Shown piece after piece: positions 35,766 through 42,304 of a stretch of 64,000 bases of DNA. How positions within the stretch are numbered: the stretch's first letter is position 1; every line of letters starts with the position of its first letter. The DNA comes from VXPQ01 sp965232485 (lineage in GTDB: Bacteria; Bacteroidota; Rhodothermia; Rhodothermales; VXPQ01). A model generated the notes under the pieces. That model searched no databases and had not been told where the DNA came from. It saw only the letters and a program-made list of their open reading frames with translations. The stretch is taken from assembly GCA_965232485.1 (NCBI GenBank), contig OZ246975.1:496001-560000 (forward strand), written 5' to 3'. Position numbers and translations under genes: made by a program.

Positions 35766-36803
35766 TCAGGGATGCGATGCGGGCGTTCCGTGCAATTCCC
35801 GCAATTGTTGAATAATCTCTGGATGTCCAAGCACAATCAGAATATCCTTTGCCTGGATGGCGTCCCGGGCGCTCGGATTAAAGTGCATCTCTTGCGTGCG
35901 CCCATTGATGACCGCAACCACGATCACATCGAATTCCTGGCGAAAATGGCTTTCCGCCAGGGATTTGCCCGCAATGTCGGCCCCTTCGCGTATCGTGATC
36001 TCGTCCATGGCCCGGTCGATCGATTCGGCGCGAAATATTTCGTCCATGAATCGGTCCACATGGGGCCGTAAAATAACTTCCACCATGCGGCGGGCGCCTA
36101 TCTCGTCGGGGGAAATGGCCTTGCTCGCCCCGGCGTGGAGCAGTTTTTTTTCAATGTTCGGCGAGTTTGCCCGCGAGAGGATGAACAAATCTTTTCGGGC
36201 CTGACGGGCGGTTAAACTCACGAAAACATTCGTGCTGTCCTCGGGAGTAGCAAGAATCAGGCCTTTCGCCGAGTCGAGGCCCGCGCGATACAGGATTTCT
36301 TCGTCCTCGGCGTCCCCGGCGACGAACGGGATGCGCGCCTCGCGCAGCAAGGCGATTTCCTCCGCCGAGCGGTCGATCACCACGAACGTGTCCCCGGACC
36401 GGAGCAGGTCCTTTGCAATACGCTTCCCGACCCGACCGTATCCGCAAATGATGTAATGGTTCTTCATATGGCTGATTTGCCGTTTCATTTGACGTTCCCG
36501 AATCCTCCGACCGACCAGCAACAACTGTGCGGTGCGTCCTGCAATGAATGCCGCGGCGCCAATGCCGAACACGGCGATGCATATCGTAAAAAAGCGTCCG
36601 TACGTCGAAAGTTCGTGAATTTCCTCGAATCCTATGGTGGTCAGCGTAATGAACGTAAAATACAGGCCATCTATCCAGTTCCACCCCTCGATCAGGATGT
36701 ATCCGACCGTGCCTGTAACGATCAGCACGCACAGAAAAAGAGAAACCACGACAATTTCCCGGACGGCAACGTCCATCCAGTCGAATCGGCTACGCGCAGC
36801 CAT
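35766..36803 (-). CDS. Two-helix potassium channel with RCK (TrkA-N/TrkA-C) domains
   Basis: 345 residues. Two membrane helices (residues ~15-40 and ~72-95) flank a pore loop FTFITLTTIGFEEI. Then comes a Rossmann RCK domain (HYIICGYGRVGKRIAKDLL ... VVIDRS) and a TrkA-C domain near the end. Architecture is that of MthK/Kch-type ligand-gated K+ channels in the inner membrane. The filter reads T-I-G-F-E-E instead of TVGYGD: the first glycine is kept but the second is glutamate, so selectivity is uncertain. It is transcribed toward the L,D-transpeptidase gene, 29 bases away. Confidence 0.88.
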   Translation of the reverse strand: MAARSRFDWMDVAVREIVVVSLFLCVLIVTGTVGYILIEGWNWIDGLYFTFITLTTIGFEEIHELSTYGRFFTICIAVFGIGAAAFIAGRTAQLLLVGRRIRERQMKRQISHMKNHYIICGYGRVGKRIAKDLLRSGDTFVVIDRSAEEIALLREARIPFVAGDAEDEEILYRAGLDSAKGLILATPEDSTNVFVSLTARQARKDLFILSRANSPNIEKKLLHAGASKAISPDEIGARRMVEVILRPHVDRFMDEIFRAESIDRAMDEITIREGADIAGKSLAESHFRQEFDVIVVAVINGRTQEMHFNPSARDAIQAKDILIVLGHPEIIQQLRELHGTPASHP

Positions 36804-36821
36804 GCGAAAGGGGGGTATCGA

Positions 36822-37328
36822 TCAAACGGTGCAGGACAGGAAAAAGGCCCGCCGGTGCCAGGTTTCTTCTGCAGGCAGTTCGAACCGGCCTGCCCGCAAA
36901 TCCCTCAGCTGCTGTATTCCCGGATCGAACACGATGGTTTTTTCGTGCACGTCGCCCGCCCGGACGCATGCCCGAAACGCTGCCCGGGAGACCGAACGAA
37001 TAGCGCCGTTTGCGTCCCGATAATGCACCGTCAGGGACGACAACCATTCCAGGCCCAGTTCGTCGCGCGCCTGGTTCAGCGCATGCACGGAAGCATCGAC
37101 GCCGCATCCGGAAATGTCTCCGCCGGGAATATGGCCGGCGATGACGGCGAACCGGCTTTCCAGCATGCCCGCGTCGCTCAGTACGGGGCGCCCATGCGAC
37201 ATCCAGGAAGCGCAAAACGATTGCAGGATTTCGATGGTCCTGTTCTCTTCCAGTTCATTCAGGTCTCGATCCCCCGCATACGTCCAGATACGCGCATCGT
37301 CGGGCAAATGGCTAAAAGGCTCGGTCAT
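36822..37328 (-). CDS. Conserved Bacteroidota-type hypothetical protein
   Basis: 168 residues from ATG 37328. The sequence pattern FSHLPDDARIWTYAGDRDL, ILQSFCASWMSHGRPV and SGCGVDASVHAL matches a small family widespread in Bacteroidota that databases often name 'ABC transporter ATPase' although it has no Walker motifs. Cytoplasmic, no signal or membrane segment. Function unknown. It lies 18 bases upstream of the K+ channel gene on the same strand and diverges from the SDR gene. An earlier in-frame extension is not conserved in character and was not used. Confidence 0.75.
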   Translation of the reverse strand: MTEPFSHLPDDARIWTYAGDRDLNELEENRTIEILQSFCASWMSHGRPVLSDAGMLESRFAVIAGHIPGGDISGCGVDASVHALNQARDELGLEWLSSLTVHYRDANGAIRSVSRAAFRACVRAGDVHEKTIVFDPGIQQLRDLRAGRFELPAEETWHRRAFFLSCTV

Positions 37329-37455
37329 GTCACAGCGTCGTATTTTAGATGCTTTGTTGCGTACGCATACGTTTTTATGCGGAACACGTTCGGCATAGCA
37401 GGCTTTATGCAGTCCGACATTCAAAAAAATTTACCGGCGGGCGCCGCCAAGCAAG

Positions 37456-38232
37456 ATGAACCTCGAACTGAACGACAAGGTAGCGATGGTGGCGGGATCA
37501 AGCCGGGGCATAGGGAAATATATTGCAAAACGCCTTGCGGCAGAAGGGTGCCGCCTCGTTCTCTGCGCCCGGGGCGGGGAACGCCTTGCAGAAACGGCGG
37601 CGGAGCTGGAAGGGGAGGGTGCGTCGGTACTGGCCGTGCAGGCCGATCTCGCCGAACAGGATGCGCCCCAGGACATTGTGGACCGGGCCGTCGAGCATTT
37701 TGGTCAACTGGATATCCTGGTGAGCAATGTGGGCGGAAATCGTCGTAAACTGTTCGAGGATACGACCGACGAGGATTGGGAAAACGTACTTGACCTGAAT
37801 CTGCGGGCCCATGTCCGTTCGGCGCGCGCCGCCACGCCGCATATGAAAGCAGCCGGGGGTGGAGCCATCCTGTTCGTGGCGTCTATTTTTGGACGCGAGG
37901 CCGGGGGCCCTGGTCTTTCTATCTACAACGCCACGAAATCGGCCCTGATCAGCACGGCGAAAATCATGGCGCTTGAACTGGCTCCCGCCGGGGTCCGCGT
38001 GAACAGCATTGCGCCGGGCTCCATCCGGTTTCCGGGGGGAAGCTGGGACCGGCGCGTCCGCGAACAACCGGAACAAATGAAAGCGTTCGTAGCGCAACAG
38101 CTGCCCATCGGACGCTTTGGCAAGGCGGAGGAAGTAGCGGATGTAGCCGCCTTTCTTGTCTCGGCGCGGGCAAGCCTGGTCACCGGCGCCTGCCTGAACG
38201 TAGACGGGGGGCAGTCCCGCTCGCTCATTTAG
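37456..38232 (+). CDS. Short-chain dehydrogenase/reductase
   Basis: 258 residues, classical SDR. Cofactor motif GSSRGIGKYIAKRL (TGxxxGxG type), NVGG after strand 4 in place of NNAG, catalytic Ser in ILFVASIFG, YNATK with Tyr and Lys, and a C-terminal GACLNVDGGQSRS. The closest named group is 3-oxoacyl-ACP reductase-like or gluconate dehydrogenase-like SDRs; the substrate cannot be told. The TAG stop is part of the TTAG target duplication of the MITE that follows, so the element landed exactly on the stop and kept it. Confidence 0.88.
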   Translation: MNLELNDKVAMVAGSSRGIGKYIAKRLAAEGCRLVLCARGGERLAETAAELEGEGASVLAVQADLAEQDAPQDIVDRAVEHFGQLDILVSNVGGNRRKLFEDTTDEDWENVLDLNLRAHVRSARAATPHMKAAGGGAILFVASIFGREAGGPGLSIYNATKSALISTAKIMALELAPAGVRVNSIAPGSIRFPGGSWDRRVREQPEQMKAFVAQQLPIGRFGKAEEVADVAAFLVSARASLVTGACLNVDGGQSRSLI

Positions 38233-38487
38233 GGATGCTCTGATTAAGTCCACTTCGCTCAGCGCTTCACTTTCACGCGTACAAAACAAGACGATGGCGT
38301 CGTTGAAACCAGTGAACAACACGGCGGATCCGGGGCATCGCGGTTGTGAAGCGCCCTTCGGGAGGCTGACAGGCGTGCGCTGACTGTGTCATTCCTCATT
38401 ATGTGGGGCCTGCCACATTGCTTCGTCATTCCTTGCCAGCGCACGCCTGTCAGCCTCTGAGTCTTTGCGGACTTAATCAGAGCATCC
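38233..38487 (+). mobile_element. Complete long MITE with TTAG target duplication
   Basis: 255 bp. Both ends are GGATGCTCTGATTAAGTCC, a perfect 19-bp inverted repeat. It is flanked by TTAG at 38229-38232 and 38488-38491. An internal perfect 21-bp inverted repeat (38362-38382 with 38437-38457; GAGGCTGACAGGCGTGCGCT is its first 20 bases) encloses a ~54-base loop. No open frame of significance. The region up to 38552 has no other gene; the element is the whole content of the SDR to UPF0047 gap apart from ~65 bases. Confidence 0.92.
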
Positions 38488-38552
38488 TTAGGAATTCGCC
38501 GGCGGCGCGTACGCCAGAAAACCCGCCTGCCGCTCAGAGCATCGTAGTCGCC

Positions 38553-39617
38553 TCAGAGACACTCCCGAAGCGTGGCGATCACGCGGCGGCGTCCAGACCT
38601 CGCCTTCTTCCACTGCACGAGGATGGGGCTTTGGTATGTGCCCTGCACGATGGACCCGCATCCATCCGATTGTCCGTTGGGCAGGACCAGGAAACGAACC
38701 GCCCGTTTCATGCCCAGAAAGTGCGAAGCAGGCGTCGTAAACAAGCGCCGCACGGCGCGGTCCGGAAATAATTTGCTGAGTGTCGGCGCATTCAGCACGC
38801 TGTTGATCATCCGGATAAAATCATACTTGACGTATTGCCAGCTCTTTCCGGGGAGAGCGAGGGGATTGCGGAAAAGATACCGTCCGCCCGTAATCGCGTA
38901 CTCCATCGGGTTTTTCAATACCGACGCGAGGTCGTGCTGCATCAAGAGCGTTTCGTATTCGTTGACCGTCAGGCCGGCCCCGAGTTGCTTCGGGTCCAAC
39001 TCGAATTCGATCCACCCTTTTTCGATCCCGCGCCGCCGAATAAGGTCCTTGGCTTGCTCGAACAGTCCCACCTCTTCGCACTTCAGGTCAACCGAACCGA
39101 CATGCTCGTCGGGAACCGGCGCTTCGATGCTGAACCGATCCACCAGGCGCTCCTTGTTGAATCCGACGATGGTGGAGCGCCGATTACGCGCCTTATCTTT
39201 GTGATTGACGCCGTCCAGGTCTATAAAATAAACCGGCTGACTCCGCTCGTTGCGATAGGCCACGCAGCTTTCGATGCCGGCGCTGATAAAACTGAGATGG
39301 GAATCTGCGTTGGGCGGCTCGTCCTCGCGTTGCGCTTCCGTCAATTCCGTGCGCAACGCCATGTTGTCATGCTGATAACTTTTGCCCGGCGGGAAAAGCC
39401 GCTGAAACGCGCGCAAAAAGGTATGTATGGAATCCAGGCTGTTATTCAGCCGATGAGCCAGGCCCTGATCGATATAGCCGCCTGTCGTGTGATGGGAGCA
39501 ATAGAGCGCTCGCTCGTAGGGGTCGAAAACATCTCCGTAATGTTCTCGAATGCGATGCCGTACGTCGATTACGTCCAGCCGGCTCGCTGGCGTTAACGAA
39601 AGATGAATTTCCTTCAT
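38553..39617 (-). CDS. UPF0047/YjbQ-like protein with a large internal insertion
   Basis: 354 residues. The N-terminal part (ALYCSHHTTGGYID, HDNMALR, NADSHLSFISAG) follows the pattern of YjbQ/UPF0047 proteins, whose conserved HTT, D-H-x-x-x-N and H residues form a metal-like site. The C-terminal end (GSIVQGTYQSPILVQWKKARSGRRRVIATL) resembles the last strands of the same fold. About 200 residues lie between these halves, including VYFIDLDGVNHKDKARNRR and a helical region. YjbQ proteins are ~140 residues, so this is either an insertion or a distinct long family. Proposed thiamin-phosphate synthase activity of YjbQ may not carry over. Confidence 0.55.
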   Translation of the reverse strand: MKEIHLSLTPASRLDVIDVRHRIREHYGDVFDPYERALYCSHHTTGGYIDQGLAHRLNNSLDSIHTFLRAFQRLFPPGKSYQHDNMALRTELTEAQREDEPPNADSHLSFISAGIESCVAYRNERSQPVYFIDLDGVNHKDKARNRRSTIVGFNKERLVDRFSIEAPVPDEHVGSVDLKCEEVGLFEQAKDLIRRRGIEKGWIEFELDPKQLGAGLTVNEYETLLMQHDLASVLKNPMEYAITGGRYLFRNPLALPGKSWQYVKYDFIRMINSVLNAPTLSKLFPDRAVRRLFTTPASHFLGMKRAVRFLVLPNGQSDGCGSIVQGTYQSPILVQWKKARSGRRRVIATLRECL

Positions 39618-39757
39618 GGAATTATTCGAACAGGCTAAAGGACCTCCTTCGGTTGTATGACATGCCCGGAATTATGTGCCGAAAAATTAAAAATCGCATG
39701 GACAATGTAAAAAAACGCAAATTTTTCGACATACGCGTCCTGCCGGGCGAAGCATCC

Positions 39758-40246
39758 TTAATCCATTACGAACAGCGAGTCCGGGCGGTCTTCATGGCGG
39801 ATTTCATCCACCAGCTCGCGTTTGCCTTCCCCCGCATAGAGCCGGTTCGGGCAATTCACGATCCACGCATCTTCCTGGCCCATATTGCGGTAGGCATGCA
39901 CGACGCCCGGCGGAACAAGCGCCGCGGCCGGACGCGCCGACCCGAATTCTTCCCGAAAACGACATCCGAACGAAGGAGAATCGGGACGCGCATCCCATAA
40001 ATACAGCCGAAAAACCCCATTGAAAAACACGAAAAGGTCCGTTTGCGCCGTATGTTCATGCGGACCGCGCGCCACGCCGGGATGGGTCAGGGACATGTAC
40101 CCCATGCGAGGATGTACGGCTTCCGGCCATTCGTCGTGGCGGAAAAACTCGGCCAGCGAACCGCGCGCGTCCTTGAAAAACCGGAGCGGGCGAATCTCAC
40201 ACCCGCGTATCGCGCCTTCTTTCCAGGCAGGCAAGGCTATACTCAC
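39758..40246 (-). CDS. rfbC: dTDP-4-dehydrorhamnose 3,5-epimerase-like cupin
   Basis: 162 residues if the GTG at 40246 is the start, eight bases after the rfbA stop; no ATG fits the conserved N-terminus and an upstream in-frame ATG lies inside rfbA. Motifs: GCEIRPLRFFKDARGSLAEFF, MGYMSLTHPGVARGPHEH with the active-site histidine region, DLFVFFNGVFRLYLWD and PPGVVHAYRN. The RmlC reaction epimerises dTDP-4-keto-6-deoxyglucose toward dTDP-rhamnose. It is third in rfbB-rfbA-rfbC; rfbD is not in the window. Start codon uncertain because a MITE terminus (40265-40280) sits over the junction. Confidence 0.78.
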   Translation of the reverse strand: MSIALPAWKEGAIRGCEIRPLRFFKDARGSLAEFFRHDEWPEAVHPRMGYMSLTHPGVARGPHEHTAQTDLFVFFNGVFRLYLWDARPDSPSFGCRFREEFGSARPAAALVPPGVVHAYRNMGQEDAWIVNCPNRLYAGEGKRELVDEIRHEDRPDSLFVMD

Positions 40247-40253
40247 GGAGCAT

Positions 40254-41030
40254 TCAGGGGCTAAGGATACGCTGATCAAGTTCCTCGTAAACCAGATCGC
40301 GGGCGAGTTCGTTCGCTTCATGCCATCCCTCGATGGTGCCGGCGTCGCCCCACCAGTCGTTCAGTACGCCCCAGGAAAGGCGCTCCGACCGAATGTATGC
40401 ATTGCTGACGTCGCTTATTTCGTATTCTCCGCGCGCGCTGGGAGCCAATCCGGCAATCACGTCAAAGACGCCCGCATCGTAAAAATACAGGCCCGTCACG
40501 CAATAATTACTGGGGGGATTGGAGGGTTTTTCGATAATCTCCACAATCCGGTCGCCGTTCAGGCGAGGCACCCCGTAGCGCTCAGGATCGGGCACTTCCT
40601 TGAGCAGCACCCGGGCGCCCGCGCCGTCCGCAGCAAGTTGCTTGCGAAAAGCAACCACCTGATCCCCAATATCCTCGCCGAGAATATTGTCCCCCAGAAT
40701 GACAAGCAGGGGTTCCCCCGCCGCGAACGAAGCGCAAAGCGCAAGCGCCTGGGCAATGCCGCCCGGTTCGTCCTGTACGCGAAACGTCAGGTCCACGCCC
40801 AGGTCGCGTCCACTTCCAAGAAGATTCACGACGTCGCCCATATGTCCGGGACTGGTCACCACCGCAACCTCCCGAATGCCCGCCCGGCGCATCCGGACCA
40901 GCGGATGAAAGATCATCGGATAACGACCGACCGGAAGCAAATGCTTGTTGGTAATCCGCGTGAGCGGGTACAAGCGGCTTCCCAGCCCGCCTGCCAACAA
41001 AACGCCTTTAAGGGTTTGATCTGCGGGCAT
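40254..41030 (-). CDS. rfbA: Glucose-1-phosphate thymidylyltransferase-like nucleotidyltransferase
   Basis: 258 residues. KGVLLAGGLGSRLYPLTRITNKHLLPVG is the nucleotide-binding start, with ILGDNILGED, VEIIEKPSNPPSNYCVTGLYFYD and WWGDAGTIEGWHEA further on. It makes dTDP-glucose from dTTP and glucose-1-phosphate, first step of dTDP-rhamnose supply. It is shorter than typical RmlA (~290), ending ELDQRILSP. The codons of LDQRIL are the MITE terminus read backwards (40265-40280), so the native C-terminus appears to have been replaced or extended by an insertion. Confidence 0.88.
   Translation of the reverse strand: MPADQTLKGVLLAGGLGSRLYPLTRITNKHLLPVGRYPMIFHPLVRMRRAGIREVAVVTSPGHMGDVVNLLGSGRDLGVDLTFRVQDEPGGIAQALALCASFAAGEPLLVILGDNILGEDIGDQVVAFRKQLAADGAGARVLLKEVPDPERYGVPRLNGDRIVEIIEKPSNPPSNYCVTGLYFYDAGVFDVIAGLAPSARGEYEISDVSNAYIRSERLSWGVLNDWWGDAGTIEGWHEANELARDLVYEELDQRILSP
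40265..40280. repeat. Solo MITE terminus inside the rfbA 3' end
   Basis: GGATACGCTGATCAAG, an exact element terminus, preceded by CTAA (YTAR-type target). It is in frame within rfbA on the minus strand and supplies its last codons. No second terminus is present. Confidence 0.6.
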
Positions 41031-41047
41031 GTGTTTTGCAATACGAA

Positions 41048-41058
41048 CCAGAGTATCC
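41048..41058. repeat. Short MITE-terminus-like sequence upstream of rfbA
   Basis: CCAGAGTATCC, read on the minus strand GGATACTCTGG, matches the first ten bases of the IS and MITE ends. It lies between rfbB and rfbA. The match is short and may be chance. Confidence 0.3.
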
Positions 41059-41078
41059 CGTAAATTACGCCAGAACGA

Positions 41079-42191
41079 TTACGCCTCGGCGGCATACTGC
41101 TCGCGACACCACTGGCGCCAGGATTCGTCGAGCGTCCGCTTCAGCCAGGTTTCGTGCTCCAGGTACCAGGCGACGGTCGCATGGATCCCCTCCGCCAGAT
41201 CGCGCCGGGGCCGCCAGCCCAGTTCGCGGCGTATTTTCGAGGTATCCATGGCATACCGATAATCATGGCCAGGCCGATCCTGCACGAACGACGCCAGCGC
41301 CCTTGAGGCGCCTTCAGGGCGTCCAAGCGCCTGATCGACGCAATCCAGCACGAGATGCGCGATTTCAAGATTCGTACGACATTCTTCGCCGCCTACGCCA
41401 TAGGTTTCCCCGTCAACGCCCGACAGCAGAATGGCCTCAAGCGCTTCGCAATGATCTTCCACGAAAAGCCAGTCGCGCACATTTTCTCCCGTGCCGTAGA
41501 TTGGAATCTCGTTTCCCTGCATGGCCCGGACAATAACGAGCGGGATCAGTTTTTCAGGAAATTGCCGGGGACCGTAATTGTTCGAACAGTTTGAAATCAC
41601 CACGGGCAAGCCATACGTTTGCGCCCAGGCGCGCGCAAAATGATCCGCGGACGCTTTCGAAGCCGAATAGGGCGACCGGGGATCGTACGGCGTCGCTTCG
41701 GAAAAGAAACCTTCGGGACCCAGGCTTCCGTATACTTCATCGGTCGATACATGGTGAAAACGATAGGCCCCGGTTCCAAAATCGTCGGCGTTCCAGGCGG
41801 CGCGGGCTTCTTCAAGGAGGGTTGCCGTGCCCAACACATTCGTATGCACAAAGGACAACGGCGTCCGCACGGATCGATCTACATGACTCTCTGCGGCGAA
41901 ATGCACGACGGTAGAAAACGCATGCTCCCGAAACAGCGCGCGAACCTTTTCCCGGTCCGCAATATCGCCATGCGCAAAAAAATAATTTTCCGCCTGCTCG
42001 ATGGGCGCGAGGTTCATGAGGTTGCCGGCGTACGTCAGGGAATCCAGATTCACAAACCGCACATCGGGGTAACGCGGCGCCATCCTGAGCAAAAAATTGG
42101 ACCCGATGAAGCCCGCGCCTCCAGTAACCAGTACGGAGCGCGGAACATGGTTGCAATGTGTTCGAAGGGTGCGCGAATCCACGAAAAGCAC
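41079..42191 (-). CDS. rfbB: dTDP-glucose 4,6-dehydratase
   Basis: 370 residues if GTG 42191 is used; GTG 42182 is an alternative and no ATG is in frame near the conserved start. Extended SDR: VLVTGGAGFIGSNFLLR binds NAD, HFAAESHVDRS, VSTDEVYGSLG and PYSASKASADHFARAW (YxxxK), NNYGPRQFPEKLIP, and RPGHDYRYAMDTSKIRRELGW. It converts dTDP-glucose to dTDP-4-keto-6-deoxyglucose. First gene of the rfbB-rfbA-rfbC set on the minus strand and divergent from polA, with ~115 bases between starts for both promoters. Confidence 0.94.
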   Translation of the reverse strand: MLFVDSRTLRTHCNHVPRSVLVTGGAGFIGSNFLLRMAPRYPDVRFVNLDSLTYAGNLMNLAPIEQAENYFFAHGDIADREKVRALFREHAFSTVVHFAAESHVDRSVRTPLSFVHTNVLGTATLLEEARAAWNADDFGTGAYRFHHVSTDEVYGSLGPEGFFSEATPYDPRSPYSASKASADHFARAWAQTYGLPVVISNCSNNYGPRQFPEKLIPLVIVRAMQGNEIPIYGTGENVRDWLFVEDHCEALEAILLSGVDGETYGVGGEECRTNLEIAHLVLDCVDQALGRPEGASRALASFVQDRPGHDYRYAMDTSKIRRELGWRPRRDLAEGIHATVAWYLEHETWLKRTLDESWRQWCREQYAAEA

Positions 42192-42304
42192 AGGGAATGC
42201 ATGGGCAAAAAGAACGAAATGCCTCGCCGGGCTTTATACGCCATGCGCCCGGCGCGGTTTCGCAGGCCGGCGCGTTCCATGCAAGACGACAGAGCGCCCT
42301 TGAT

